A stretch of DNA of 32,062 nucleotides from Lentimicrobiaceae bacterium (GTDB lineage: Bacteria > Bacteroidota > Bacteroidia > Bacteroidales > F082), in NCBI GenBank assembly GCA_002708315.1, contig PANC01000026.1, positions 1-32,062 of the forward strand. The letters are read 5' to 3'. The notes under the pieces were generated by a model. It had not been told where the DNA came from. It did not search any database and saw only the letters and a program-made list of their open reading frames with translations. The position numbers and the translations under genes are program-made. Numbering within the stretch: the first letter of the stretch is position 1; every line of letters begins with the position of its first letter. This document shows positions 1 through 8,846 of this stretch, piece after piece.

Positions 1-75
1 AACGAAAAACATGGATATTATGGTTCCAACAAGCAATATTATTCTAATTATCAGTGTTACTTTTTTCTTATCCAT
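1..75 (-). CDS. Partial open frame, start of an unidentified membrane protein (runs off window)
   Basis: This minus-strand frame begins with an ATG overlapping the stop of the 97-residue frame upstream (shared ATGGATAA) and stays open to the window edge. The 25 visible residues start MDKKK and continue as a hydrophobic stretch (residues 6-25) typical of a signal anchor or first membrane helix. The overlap is the usual form of translational coupling. The frame is also open for about 20 codons upstream of this ATG, so it could instead be the frameshifted continuation of the LtaS-like fragment. Too little is visible to name a family. Confidence 0.35.
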   Translation of the reverse strand, partial: MDKKKVTLIIRIILLVGTIISMFFV

Positions 76-361
76 AACATTTAAAAAAGTGATAAAATAT
101 AATTTTATAAATAATACGGTTTCGCAGATTTATAATTTCTTCCATTAGTAATATTACTGCTGGGATAAATAGTATGTAACGTGATATTACAATATCAAAC
201 CTTATACCCATTATGAAGGATTGAATAATAGTCCAAGTTGCAACTTCTTCAAAATCAATTCGGTTTAATTCTGTGAAGTATAAAATACATCTGAAAGCTG
301 AAAAGATAACTAGTACAATTAAATACGTTTTAAGTATTAAAAGGATGTTATTATTTCTCAT
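68..361 (-). pseudogene. N-terminal fragment of an LtaS-like sulfatase/phosphoglycerol transferase
   Basis: The 97-residue frame has a first hydrophobic helix (about residues 5-25), a loop with TELNRIDF, then FIMGIRFDIVISRYILFIP leading into a second helix. From memory, this resembles the N-terminal membrane region of Bacteroidota LTA-synthase-family proteins, which transfer phosphoglycerol or phosphoethanolamine outside the inner membrane. Full members run to 600 residues or more, with several helices and a periplasmic sulfatase-fold domain. Here the frame stops just after the second helix, so the catalytic domain is missing. It is either a truncated remnant, a frameshifted gene, or a genuine small membrane protein coupled to the next frame. 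The family call rests on motif resemblance only. Confidence 0.5.
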
Positions 362-676
362 CTATAATCAGTTAATTAATGTGCAAATCGGAGATGGCTA
401 ATCTAAGCTATAAATGTGGTTTAGTCATTTTTGTTTATGGTTTTTTTAAAAAATAATCACAAATTATTGGGAGAAAGATCTACTAATTAAATTGTATTTG
501 CTAATATTTGTTACCAGCATAATACCATAATGTTTTTAATGCACCCTTTTTATTATTGGTTTATGTTATTTATTACTTCCATTTTTTAACAACAAATTGT
601 TTACCTAAGATTAATTTCTAATTATAAGTACATTTAAACTACTGTATATCACAGCTTTTATAAGGGAATATATATA
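362..676. other. Intergenic region with no gene seen
   Basis: This AT-rich gap separates the minus-strand fragment from mdh. I see no open frame of note, no tRNA, no convincing hairpin and no repeat. It should hold the promoter of the minus-strand gene, but no clear TAnnTTTG box stands out on that strand. The mdh promoter begins at its right-hand end. Confidence 0.5.
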
Positions 677-708
677 TTTGTTGAATAAGTGTATTATTAC
701 TAATTTTG
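677..708 (+). promoter_or_regulatory. mdh promoter, Bacteroidota type
   Basis: TTTG at 677-680 and TAATTTTG at 701-708 are 20 bases apart. This matches the Bacteroidota sigma-A consensus (-33 TTTG, -7 TAnnTTTG) in both boxes and spacing. It places the transcript start near 714-716, about 37 bases before the mdh ATG. Confidence 0.65.
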
Positions 709-751
709 TCGAGTTTTATAAAAGATAAACCCACAAAGAAAACTAATTAAA

Positions 752-1690
752 ATGGAAAAAATAACCGTAATAGGTGCTGGTAATGTTGGAGCTACATGTG
801 CTAATGTAATTGCTCATAAGGATCTTGCAAAAGAAGTAGTATTACTAGATATAAAAGAAGGAATTGCCGAAGGTAAAGCCCTTGATATATGGCAAACATC
901 TGCAATAAATCATTTTAATACTCGCGTAATTGGTGTTACCAATGATTATTCAAAAACAGAGGGATCTGGAATAATAGTTATTACTTCAGGATTGCCCCGC
1001 AAACCTGGTATGTCGCGTGACGATTTAATAAAAACCAATGCTAAAATAGTTAAAGACGTTACTGAAAAGGCAATTAAACATTCTCCGGATGCTATAATTA
1101 TTGTTGTGAGTAATCCTCTAGATGTAATGACTTATGCTGCATTCAAAGCGTCGAATAGACCTGCCAGCAAAGTATTTGGTATGGCGGGAACGCTAGATAC
1201 AGGGAGATATCGTGCATTTTTAGCGGAAGCGATAAATGTAAGCCCAAATGATATACATGCCATGCTACTGGGTGGTCATGGCGATACAATGGTTCCGCTA
1301 CCCAGATATACATCCGTTAATGGTATACCGGTAAGTCAGTTACTTGAAAAAGAAAAAATAAATAGCATTGTAGAACGAACAAAGAAAGGTGGAGGTGAAT
1401 TGGTAAACCTAATGGGAACAAGCGCATGGTATGCGCCAGGTGCTGCAGCTGCTCAATTGGCTGAAGCAATTGTTGATGATCAGAAAAAAATTGTTCCTCT
1501 GTGTGCTTACCTTGATGGTTCTTATGGGCTTACAGATGTTTATCTTGGAGTTCCTGTAAAGTTAGGTAAGGATGGTATCGAAGAAATTATTGAGATTGAC
1601 CTTGATGATGATGAGAAAAAACTTTTGGAAACATCTGCTAATTCAGTTAAGAATGTTATGAAAGCTTTAGATGATATGAACATTCTCTAA
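752..1690 (+). CDS. mdh: Malate dehydrogenase (LDH-like, NAD-dependent)
   Basis: Cytosolic enzyme that interconverts malate and oxaloacetate with NAD(H), in the TCA cycle or its reductive branch. The 312 residues are full length for the LDH-like MDH group. The Rossmann motif GAGNVG is at residues 8-13, with D33 at the end of the second strand indicating NAD over NADP. The substrate loop carries R83 and R89 (RKPGMSR), where arginine at the first position selects malate rather than lactate. VSNPLD lies around 119-124, R152 in GRYR, and catalytic H176 in GGHGDTM. The gene stands alone, with its own promoter upstream and a hairpin terminator 31 bases after the stop. There is no Shine-Dalgarno, only an A-rich leader, as usual in this phylum. 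Confidence 0.97.
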   Translation: MEKITVIGAGNVGATCANVIAHKDLAKEVVLLDIKEGIAEGKALDIWQTSAINHFNTRVIGVTNDYSKTEGSGIIVITSGLPRKPGMSRDDLIKTNAKIVKDVTEKAIKHSPDAIIIVVSNPLDVMTYAAFKASNRPASKVFGMAGTLDTGRYRAFLAEAINVSPNDIHAMLLGGHGDTMVPLPRYTSVNGIPVSQLLEKEKINSIVERTKKGGGELVNLMGTSAWYAPGAAAAQLAEAIVDDQKKIVPLCAYLDGSYGLTDVYLGVPVKLGKDGIEEIIEIDLDDDEKKLLETSANSVKNVMKALDDMNIL

Positions 1691-1720
1691 TAAAGATATC
1701 ATTTGTAAAATGACATTATT

Positions 1721-1749
1721 GCTCATAAATATTGTGAGTTTTTCTTTTA
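1721..1749 (+). terminator. Rho-independent terminator of mdh
   Basis: A 7-bp stem, CTCATAA (1722-1728) against TTGTGAG (1732-1738), contains one G-U pair, has a 3-base loop and is followed by TTTTTCTTTT. It lies 31 bases after the mdh stop and 48 bases before the deacylase start, so it separates the two genes. Confidence 0.65.
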
Positions 1750-1796
1750 TGTAGATACTTTTTTACCTTGTTTTCATCATCCTTTATTACTCTAAA

Positions 1797-2486
1797 ATGG
1801 AAAAGATAGTTGTTCTAACAGGCGCAGGCATAAGCGCTGAGAGTGGAGTAAAAACATTTAGAGATAATAACGGATTATGGGAAAACCACAAGATTGAAGA
1901 AGTAGCAACTCCTGAGGCATGGCATAAAAATCCTAAACTAGTATTAGAATTCTATAACCAGAGACGTAAACAATTATTTGAAGTCGAGCCAAACAATGGA
2001 CATAAAGCTCTTGTTGAGCTTGAGAATTTATATGATGTTCAAATAATTACTCAAAACGTTGATGACTTGCATGAACGAGCTGGGTCATTAAATATAACTC
2101 ACCTGCATGGTGAACTTAAAAAAGTAAGGAGTTCTGCCGATTCATCTCTTGTTTACGAATTGGATAATTGGGAGATAAAAATAGGAGATAAATGTGAAAA
2201 AGGAAGCCAATTACGACCTCATATAGTATGGTTCGGAGAAGGGGTACCCATGATTGAAAAAGCAATTAAACTTGTTTCACTAGCTGACATACTCATCGTT
2301 GTTGGAACCTCAATGGTAGTATATCCAGCTGCAAGTCTAATAAATTATGTGAGAAGTGAAGTTCCAAAATATTACATTGATCCCAAGGCTTTTGCAGTTC
2401 CTGGGATTTCCAACTTAACAACAATCAATGAAACGGCTGGTGTGGGTTTACCAAAACTAATAAACGAATTAACAAATAGGCATTGA
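1797..2486 (+). CDS. cobB: NAD-dependent protein deacylase, Sir2/SIRT5 type without zinc ribbon
   Basis: Sirtuin that removes acyl groups from lysines using NAD, releasing nicotinamide and O-acyl-ADP-ribose. The NAD-binding motif GAGISAESGVKTFR is at residues 9-22, TQNVD at 85-89, and catalytic H104 in HLHG. Y53 and R56 (YNQR) match the pair that class III sirtuins such as E. coli CobB use to bind succinyl or malonyl lysine, so acidic acyl groups are the likely substrates. The four zinc cysteines usual in sirtuins are absent: C133 is the only cysteine between the catalytic His and the C-terminal Rossmann part. At 229 residues the protein is compact but otherwise complete. Its stop lies 8 bases from the convergent SRAP gene. 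Confidence 0.93.
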   Translation: MEKIVVLTGAGISAESGVKTFRDNNGLWENHKIEEVATPEAWHKNPKLVLEFYNQRRKQLFEVEPNNGHKALVELENLYDVQIITQNVDDLHERAGSLNITHLHGELKKVRSSADSSLVYELDNWEIKIGDKCEKGSQLRPHIVWFGEGVPMIEKAIKLVSLADILIVVGTSMVVYPAASLINYVRSEVPKYYIDPKAFAVPGISNLTTINETAGVGLPKLINELTNRH

Positions 2487-2494
2487 TAATTTAA

Positions 2495-3172
2495 TCAGAA
2501 TAATTTCTGCTGCTTAACACTTTCAGGAATTATTAAATCTGGGTCATTATGTTTTGGAGAATTAATTCTTTTTGAAACAGAGTAAAATTCTAATTTATTG
2601 GAATCATAAGATTCAATATATCCTTTAAGTTCATCAACAGGGAGGTCACTCAACCAGTATTTTTCAATATCTGGTCTCAGAATAACAGGCATGCGGTTAT
2701 GAATTATTTTTATTTTCTCAGTGGCTACCGTTGTTAGAATTGAAAATGTATTAATCTCATTATTTTCTGCATCTTTCCATGTATCCCAAATACCTGCCAT
2801 TGAAAATACATTTTCAGTCTTAAGAAAAATGCGGTAGGGAGTCTTATTACAATCCTGCCTCCACTCATAAAAACCATTGGCAGGAATTATACATCTCCTT
2901 TTATTGAAAGAATACATAAATGATGGTTTTTCCAATATTGTTTCAGCCCTAGCATTTATATTTCGAAACCCTACCATTGGATCCTTAGCCCAAAATGGGA
3001 TAAGACCCCATTTAAAATAACTAAGCTTTGTGGGATTTATATTGGTTAGTATTGGAAGTTTTTGTGATGGAGCACAATTATAATTTGGATTGTAAATATC
3101 ATCAAATACCTCAACACTATATCTTTCGGATATATGTTTTCCCTTTACTGATAATTGAAATCTGCCACACAT
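2495..3172 (-). CDS. yedK: SRAP-family protein (YedK/HMCES), abasic-site DNA-protein crosslinker
   Basis: Members of this family shield abasic sites in single-stranded DNA by forming a thiazolidine crosslink through the N-terminal cysteine. The protein starts Met-Cys-Gly-Arg-Phe, so C2 is exposed after Met removal. The other conserved active-site residues are visible: N73 in INARAE, E103 in NGFYEW and H158 in IIHNRMP. At 225 residues it has the usual length. It reads in the same direction as the radical SAM gene upstream, with a 72-base gap, so co-transcription is possible. The match across the active-site motifs is strong. Confidence 0.95.
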   Translation of the reverse strand: MCGRFQLSVKGKHISERYSVEVFDDIYNPNYNCAPSQKLPILTNINPTKLSYFKWGLIPFWAKDPMVGFRNINARAETILEKPSFMYSFNKRRCIIPANGFYEWRQDCNKTPYRIFLKTENVFSMAGIWDTWKDAENNEINTFSILTTVATEKIKIIHNRMPVILRPDIEKYWLSDLPVDELKGYIESYDSNKLEFYSVSKRINSPKHNDPDLIIPESVKQQKLF

Positions 3173-3244
3173 GAAAAAAATCTTAATACATCAAAGTTTT
3201 TAAGAACTTCTAAACTCAATCGATAGTAATAAAAGTAGATAATA

Positions 3245-4021
3245 TTAGTAAACCTTGGCACTTACACCAATTGCCTCAACTTTTTTAGCAATTTCCTCAA
3301 GTTCTTCCTTTGGGATTTTAATTAAGTTTTTCGCAGGAGTTCCCCTATCGATTGGGTAAATCATTACATACTCAGGGTTAATTTTTTTAATCACCTTTAG
3401 CCAAGCATCAATTTCTTCAGGTGTAGTATTATCAATTATATTGTTGTTGTACTCACCACGAAAGAACAAAGTTTGAATTATTAACTTTCCCTCAAATCCA
3501 AGTAACCCATCAATAATTTTATTCATTGATAATTTGCCCATGACCTGATTAATATTATTGAATGTTTCTTCAATTGCAGCATCCAACTTTAGAATATTTT
3601 TATCAACCTTTTTTAAGGCATCAGTTACCGATTTTTTATGAAGCATACTGGCATTGGATAAAATGCTTATTGCCGCATTTGGTGCATACTTATCTCGAGC
3701 CGCAATTGTATCTTCAATTATTTCAGGAAATTTAGGATGTATGGTGGGTTCACCATTACCTGCAAATGTAATTGCATCGGGTTCATTAACTGTTCCATGG
3801 AGTTCCTTAAGTTTGATTTCAAGTCGTGTTTTAAAGTTATCTCGCTTGGGGAGAACTATCTTAAGTCCTTTTTGATTATTAGTCCATCCACACTCACAGT
3901 AAATACAGTTAAAATTACAAAACTTATTATCAGTTGGTAGTAGGTTAATACCCAAAGACACACCTAAGCGTCTGCTAAATATTGGTCCAAATATTAGTTC
4001 GTCAAATAAAAATCCTGACAT
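3245..4021 (-). CDS. Radical SAM protein (COG0731-like)
   Basis: The cysteine motif C35-x3-C39-x2-C42 (FCNFNCIYC) would ligate a 4Fe-4S cluster that cleaves S-adenosylmethionine. A GNGEPTIHP segment near residue 98 is the glycine-rich SAM-contacting motif typical of this group. The 258 residues form a bare radical SAM core with no obvious extra cluster or substrate domain. Relatives are annotated as Fe-S oxidoreductases or as similar to wybutosine-synthesis enzymes, but bacteria do not make wybutosine, so the substrate is unknown. A fourth cysteine (C44) follows the motif. The start is the ATG just after the divergent intergenic region shared with the polyprenyl synthase. Confidence 0.85.
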   Translation of the reverse strand: MSGFLFDELIFGPIFSRRLGVSLGINLLPTDNKFCNFNCIYCECGWTNNQKGLKIVLPKRDNFKTRLEIKLKELHGTVNEPDAITFAGNGEPTIHPKFPEIIEDTIAARDKYAPNAAISILSNASMLHKKSVTDALKKVDKNILKLDAAIEETFNNINQVMGKLSMNKIIDGLLGFEGKLIIQTLFFRGEYNNNIIDNTTPEEIDAWLKVIKKINPEYVMIYPIDRGTPAKNLIKIPKEELEEIAKKVEAIGVSAKVY

Positions 4022-4115
4022 AGTTTTTAAGTTTATGCAAAAATAGATTTAATTTTGAACCTATATTCAGAGATTCTCTGCTTAAATTTTGTAATAAAAT
4101 AACCTTGGATTAATA

Positions 4116-5090
4116 ATGTCAACACTTCGAGAACTTAAAGCGCCAATACAAAACGACCTTAAGCAATTTCAGAAAATTTTTCGTGGTTCAGCAAAATCAT
4201 CTGTACCTCTATTGAATATTATAATGAAGTACGTTTTTAAATCTAAAGGTAAACAAATAAGACCATTAATTGTAATTTATAGCTCAAAACTTTTTGGAAA
4301 AGTAAGCGACAAAACCCACCGAGCTGCTGCATTAATTGAGCTTTTACATACAGCAACCCTTGTTCATGATGACATTGTTGATGATAGTGATAAACGAAGA
4401 GGCCGATTCTCCATAAACGCCCTCTGGAAAAATAAAATAGCTGTTTTAGTGGGTGATTATCTGCTGTCAAGAGGCATGCTAGTGGCCCTACAGGCAAAAG
4501 ATTATGATACTCTTGAGATTGTGTCTGATGCTGTTAAAGAAATGAGCGAAGGAGAATTGTTGCAAATAGAAAAGGCTCGGAAACTTGATATCGATGAGTC
4601 TATTTATTATGAGATTATAAGAAAGAAAACAGCATCCCTATTAGCCTCATGTTTTGCCGTAGGTGCTGCTGCAACTTCATGTTCAAAAGATGAAGTAAAA
4701 CAAATGTGGAAAATTGGAGAGTATTTAGGTATGGCATTTCAAATCAAAGATGATATTTTTGATTTTGAGAAAACAAATATCATTGGAAAACCAACCGGGA
4801 TTGATATAAAAGAGAAAAAAATGACCCTCCCTCTAATTTATCTTATAAATAATTCCTCCCCATCGGCAAAAAGAAGTATTATTAGAAACATTAAAAACCA
4901 TAGTAAGAATAAAAAGTATACCGATAAAATCATTGAAGAGGTTCGAAACTGTGGAGGACTAGAGTATGCATCTGAAAAGATGAGGGAGTATACCGATATG
5001 TCCTTGGAATTATTAATGAAGTTTCCAGAAAACGAATCACGAAGAGCCCTTGAACAACTGATTGAATTTTCCATATCAAGAAGTGATTAA
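4116..5090 (+). CDS. ispB: Long-chain polyprenyl diphosphate synthase
   Basis: Condenses isopentenyl diphosphate units onto an allylic primer to make an all-trans polyprenyl diphosphate, in this phylum mainly the menaquinone side chain. GKQIRP is at residues 45-50, the first aspartate-rich motif D85-D86-x-x-D89 is followed by RRG, and the second is D212-D213-x-x-D216. The residue five before the first motif is a small alanine (A80), which by known structure-function rules leaves the product cavity open and predicts a long (C35-C40 or longer) chain. The 324 residues are full length. The stop lies one base from the convergent histidine kinase. Confidence 0.93.
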   Translation: MSTLRELKAPIQNDLKQFQKIFRGSAKSSVPLLNIIMKYVFKSKGKQIRPLIVIYSSKLFGKVSDKTHRAAALIELLHTATLVHDDIVDDSDKRRGRFSINALWKNKIAVLVGDYLLSRGMLVALQAKDYDTLEIVSDAVKEMSEGELLQIEKARKLDIDESIYYEIIRKKTASLLASCFAVGAAATSCSKDEVKQMWKIGEYLGMAFQIKDDIFDFEKTNIIGKPTGIDIKEKKMTLPLIYLINNSSPSAKRSIIRNIKNHSKNKKYTDKIIEEVRNCGGLEYASEKMREYTDMSLELLMKFPENESRRALEQLIEFSISRSD

Positions 5091-5091
5091 A

Positions 5092-6135
5092 CTAAGCCAT
5101 TTTAAGTGTAAATGAGAAAGTCGTTCCTTCTCCCAGATTGCTTCTTACGCTAATGGTTTGTCGATGAGCCTCTATAATATGTTTGACTATTGCAAGCCCT
5201 AATCCCATTCCGCCTTTGTCTCTAGACCTGCTCTCCTCAGTACGATAAAACCTTTCAAATACCCTGACCAAGTTTTCTTCAGGCATACCAATACCATTGT
5301 CCTGAATTTCGATTAGATAATTGTCATGGAAATTATAAAATGATATTGTAACCACAGGATCATCCATTTTGCCATATTTGATGGCATTATCAATCAAATT
5401 AATCATAACCTGTCTAATTCTACGAATATCAGCAAGTACTTTTATAGATTTTGAAGCAATTGGGTTTATTATGATTTTAGTTTTATTTAGCAGTGCCTTT
5501 TGTTCCATAAAATCGATAACCTCAGTTGCTAGTTCATAAAGATTAAATGACTCAACATTTAATTCTAAGTTTACGGATTCAAGTTTTGATATTTCTTCCA
5601 AATCTTCAACTAAAGCTATCATTCTATTAACACTATTTTGTGTTTTTTGCAGAAACTTTACATTTATTGTTTTGTCTTCAAGACCACCCTCCAGCAAAGT
5701 ATCAACATATCCTTGTATATTAAAAACAGGGGTTTTGAGCTCATGGGAAACATTCCCTAAAAACTCTCTGCGATAACTAGCCATTTGTTTCAACTCATTA
5801 ATTTCCTGCTTTTTTTCCTCACTCCACCTTAAAACCACTTGGTTTACCAAATCTAATACATCATTTGAATTTTTATTCTTCTTTTCAGCCTTCATTGTTG
5901 TTTGAGGCTCTCCTATGGTTTTATATATGATGTCTATTTTCTCATGAAAAAACTTACTAATACTGAAGTTTATCAAAAAAAAGGATGAAATAAATATTAC
6001 CGCAATTATTACCATTATAATTGTAATATCTATACTTTCTACATAGATTGATATTAGAATTAATATAACTCCTGATATAAGAGCTAATAAAATCGCATTA
6101 AATAAAGCAATATTTTTTGGTGAGTTAATCAACAT
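5092..6135 (-). CDS. Membrane sensor histidine kinase, PhoR-like
   Basis: Two hydrophobic helices (about residues 9-31 and 37-58) with only a few residues between them leave essentially no periplasmic sensor domain. A linker with charged helices follows, then the HisKA domain with phosphorylatable H131 (FLGNVSHELKTP), the N box (NLIDNAIKYG), the G1 box (DNGIGM) and the G2 box (GGMGLGLAIVKH). The 347 residues make a complete kinase. Its start overlaps the regulator's stop by one base (TAATG), so the two are translationally coupled. With no sensor domain, the signal probably comes from membrane state or a partner protein. A link to phosphate is not shown: no pst or phoU gene lies nearby. Confidence 0.93.
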   Translation of the reverse strand: MLINSPKNIALFNAILLALISGVILILISIYVESIDITIIMVIIAVIFISSFFLINFSISKFFHEKIDIIYKTIGEPQTTMKAEKKNKNSNDVLDLVNQVVLRWSEEKKQEINELKQMASYRREFLGNVSHELKTPVFNIQGYVDTLLEGGLEDKTINVKFLQKTQNSVNRMIALVEDLEEISKLESVNLELNVESFNLYELATEVIDFMEQKALLNKTKIIINPIASKSIKVLADIRRIRQVMINLIDNAIKYGKMDDPVVTISFYNFHDNYLIEIQDNGIGMPEENLVRVFERFYRTEESRSRDKGGMGLGLAIVKHIIEAHRQTISVRSNLGEGTTFSFTLKMA

Positions 6136-6833
6136 TATGTGTTAAACTTATATCCGACTCTCTTAACTGTTCTTATATATTCATTCCCAAGCTTCTCCCT
6201 AATTTTTCTAATATGAACATCTATAGTTCTATCTCCTACAATTACATCTTGATCCCAAACATTTTCGAAAATTTCATCACGCGAGAAAACCTTATTTGGA
6301 GCAGATGCTAACAAATATACAATTTTGAATTCTTTGTTTGGAAGTATAAGCTCAATTCCATTTTTAACAACAACAAATTTCTCTCTGTTAATTATTAACC
6401 CTTCCACTTCCAAGACTGATGACTGTGTAGTCTTTTCTTTATCTGCTGTTCTACGAAGAATTGCAGAAATCCTACTTAATAAAACTCTAGGTTTAATTGG
6501 TTTTGATACATAGTCATCAGCACCCGATTCAAAACCTGCTATCTGACTGTAGTCTTCGGAACGCGCAGTAAGAAACATTATAATAATATTATCTAACTCT
6601 TGAATTTTTCTAATTTCCCTAACTGCACCTATGCCATCCATTTCGGGCATCATGACATCCATTAAAATTAGATTTGGTTTATGCTTTTTTGCTTTTTCTA
6701 TAGCTTTTATACCATTATTGGCAGTTATAACTTTATAACCTTCTTTTTTAAGGTTATATGATAAGAACTCAATTATGTCTTCCTCATCATCAACAAGAAG
6801 AATCGAATACTTATTATTGTCCATTATGTTCAA
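6135..6833 (-). CDS. OmpR/PhoB-family response regulator
   Basis: Receiver domain at about residues 10-125 with acidic pocket D15-D16, phosphoacceptor D59 (LMDVMMPEMDG), T89 and K111. A winged-helix DNA-binding domain follows (about 143-231) with the conserved RTIDVHIRKIREKLG recognition-helix region and a C-terminal RTVKRVGYKF. It is the first gene of a two-gene operon with the downstream kinase, which presumably phosphorylates it. Two start codons are possible: the ATG at 6833, or a second Met three codons later that fits the family better. The target genes cannot be read from this window. Confidence 0.93.
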   Translation of the reverse strand: MNIMDNNKYSILLVDDEEDIIEFLSYNLKKEGYKVITANNGIKAIEKAKKHKPNLILMDVMMPEMDGIGAVREIRKIQELDNIIIMFLTARSEDYSQIAGFESGADDYVSKPIKPRVLLSRISAILRRTADKEKTTQSSVLEVEGLIINREKFVVVKNGIELILPNKEFKIVYLLASAPNKVFSRDEIFENVWDQDVIVGDRTIDVHIRKIREKLGNEYIRTVKRVGYKFNT

Positions 6834-6991
6834 CTTTTAATACGCTCGCAATTTAATAATATATGAATTATTATATGTAATCAAAAATTAATTTATGGTT
6901 AAGTTTAATCCTTAATGGTGTGTAATTTAGTGAAATAGTTTAGTAATTGTTCATTCATAAACGATGGGCCTAGTATTTCCGATCATAATAA

Positions 6992-7018
6992 TTTGCAACT
7001 ACTATTATTTTAAATTTG
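6992..7018 (+). promoter_or_regulatory. Possible uvrC promoter
   Basis: TAAATTTG at 7011-7018 is a perfect -7 box, but the nearest TTTG (6992-6995) is only 15 bases upstream, shorter than the usual 17-23. If used, transcription would begin near 7025, just before the ATG at 7036. That argues against the longer reading frame starting at 6964. Confidence 0.4.
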
Positions 7019-7035
7019 TAAGCAACAATATTAAA

Positions 7036-8841
7036 ATGGCTGAACATATTAATCTCACTCAAATAATTAAAACCCTACCGGAAAAATCAGGAGTCTACCA
7101 ATATTTTAATGGTGATGGAATTATTATATATGTTGGTAAAGCCAAAAACATAAAAAAAAGAGTTAGTAGTTACTTTACCAATTCTCATCAATCAGGAAAA
7201 GTAAAGGTACTTGTGAAGATGATTGCAGATATAAATTGTATTGTAACTGATACCGAATTAGATGCATTGCTTTTAGAGAATAACTTGATAAAGAAATATC
7301 AGCCCAAATATAATATTCAACTAAAAGATGATAAATCGTTTCCATGGTTGTGCATTAAAAATGAACCATTTCCACGCATTATATCAACACGACATGTTAT
7401 AAAAGATGGTTCCGAATATTTTGGACCATATGCATCCGTGAGAATGATGAAAACATTAATGGAAATTGTTAAACAATTATACCAGATTCGCACCTGCTCA
7501 CTAAATCTATCTCAGGCCAATATAAAAAAAGGTAAGTATAAGGTCTGTCTTGAATACCACCTGGGCAACTGCCTAGGGCCATGTGTAGATAAGCAGGCGG
7601 AAGAAGATTATAACAATACAATAAGTCAAATAAAGCGCATAATAAAAGGTAATATATCATCAGTTATCGAAGAGCTAAAGACCCTAATGACAGCACTAGC
7701 TGATAATATGGAATTTGAGAAAGCTCAACTAATAAAAGAGAAAATAGAACTTTTAGAGAAATACAAAAGTAAATCTACTATTGTAAATCCTAAAATTCAT
7801 AATGTTGATGTTATTTCAATGGTGAAAAACAAAAATCATTCTTACCTAAACTTTCTAAAAGTTATAAATGGTTCAATAATTCAAGCTCATACTGTAGAAG
7901 TAAAAACAAAACTTGAAGAAACAGACCAAGAAATACTTTCCTATGCATTAATGGACTTTAGGAATAGGTTTGATAGTCAGGCAAAAGAGGTAATAACACC
8001 CTTTGATCCTGACATTAATATTCCAGATGTTACCATAACGATACCAAAAAGAGGAGACAAAAAGCACTTATTGGAGTTGAGTGAAAGAAATGCTAAACAC
8101 ACTATGATCGAAAAGCAAAAACAAAAAGATCTTATCGATCCCAATAGACACAAAAACAGAATTTTAGCTCAAATGAAAAAAGATCTTAGAATGAATGTTA
8201 TTCCTTCTCACATTGAATGTTTTGACAACTCCAATTTTCAAGGCGATTATCCTGTTGCGGCAATGGTTCAATTTTTAGACACACTGCCAAATAAAAAAGG
8301 TTATCGGCACTATAATATAAAAACTGTTGAAGGGCCCAATGATTTTGCTTCAATGGAAGAAGTTGTTAAGAGAAGGTATAGCCGGTTACTTCATGAAAAC
8401 AAAAGTCTCCCTCAACTAATAATCGTTGATGGAGGTAAGGGGCAATTAAGTTCGGCAGTAAAAGCTTTAAAAGCTATTGGTCTATATGGTAAAATTGCAA
8501 TTATAGGAATTGCAAAACGATTAGAAGAATTATATTTTCCTGAAGATTCAGTGCCTCTTTACATTGATAAAACATCAGAAACCCTTAAGGTTATTCAAAG
8601 AATGCGTGATGAGGCTCATAGGTTTGGAATTACTCATCACAGAAAGAAATTTGAAAAGGGCACCATTAAATCTGAATTAACTTCCATAGAAGGTGTTGGA
8701 TTTTCAACTGCTCAAAAGCTACTTTGGAAATTTAAATCTGTTAAGAAAATAAGAGTGACATCCTTGGTTGATTTATCAAATGTCATTGGTAAGTCAAAAG
8801 CAAAAATTATATTCAGTTATTTTAATAATAAAGATGTATAA
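7036..8841 (+). CDS. uvrC: UvrABC excinuclease subunit C
   Basis: Makes the dual incision around bulky lesions in nucleotide excision repair, acting with UvrB. Numbered from ATG 7036 (601 residues), the GIY-YIG nuclease domain spans about 15-95 (Y21, Y32, R42, E81). A four-cysteine set follows (C154, C171, C179, C183), matching the Fe-S-associated cysteines reported in UvrC. Next come a UVR helical hairpin for UvrB binding (about 205-245), the RNase H-like C-terminal nuclease (FDNSNFQG, IVDGGKGQ, RDEAHRF) and a helix-hairpin-helix end. The frame extends 24 codons upstream, but that segment is hydrophobic and unlike the family, and a -7 box overlaps it, so 7036 is preferred. A hairpin follows within 6 bases of the stop. 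Confidence 0.96.
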   Translation: MAEHINLTQIIKTLPEKSGVYQYFNGDGIIIYVGKAKNIKKRVSSYFTNSHQSGKVKVLVKMIADINCIVTDTELDALLLENNLIKKYQPKYNIQLKDDKSFPWLCIKNEPFPRIISTRHVIKDGSEYFGPYASVRMMKTLMEIVKQLYQIRTCSLNLSQANIKKGKYKVCLEYHLGNCLGPCVDKQAEEDYNNTISQIKRIIKGNISSVIEELKTLMTALADNMEFEKAQLIKEKIELLEKYKSKSTIVNPKIHNVDVISMVKNKNHSYLNFLKVINGSIIQAHTVEVKTKLEETDQEILSYALMDFRNRFDSQAKEVITPFDPDINIPDVTITIPKRGDKKHLLELSERNAKHTMIEKQKQKDLIDPNRHKNRILAQMKKDLRMNVIPSHIECFDNSNFQGDYPVAAMVQFLDTLPNKKGYRHYNIKTVEGPNDFASMEEVVKRRYSRLLHENKSLPQLIIVDGGKGQLSSAVKALKAIGLYGKIAIIGIAKRLEELYFPEDSVPLYIDKTSETLKVIQRMRDEAHRFGITHHRKKFEKGTIKSELTSIEGVGFSTAQKLLWKFKSVKKIRVTSLVDLSNVIGKSKAKIIFSYFNNKDV

Positions 8842-8846
8842 AAACG

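Noticed and set aside
3654-3940. Plus-strand open frames inside the radical SAM gene
   Set aside because: They lie opposite a gene with clear catalytic motifs and show no domain or initiation context of their own.
6964-7035. Upstream extension of uvrC
   Set aside because: The 24 extra residues are hydrophobic and unlike the family, and a -7 box overlaps them. The ATG at 7036 gives the usual N-terminus.
7469-7660. Minus-strand frame inside uvrC
   Set aside because: It is antisense to the cysteine-motif region of uvrC, and its composition follows that gene's codons.
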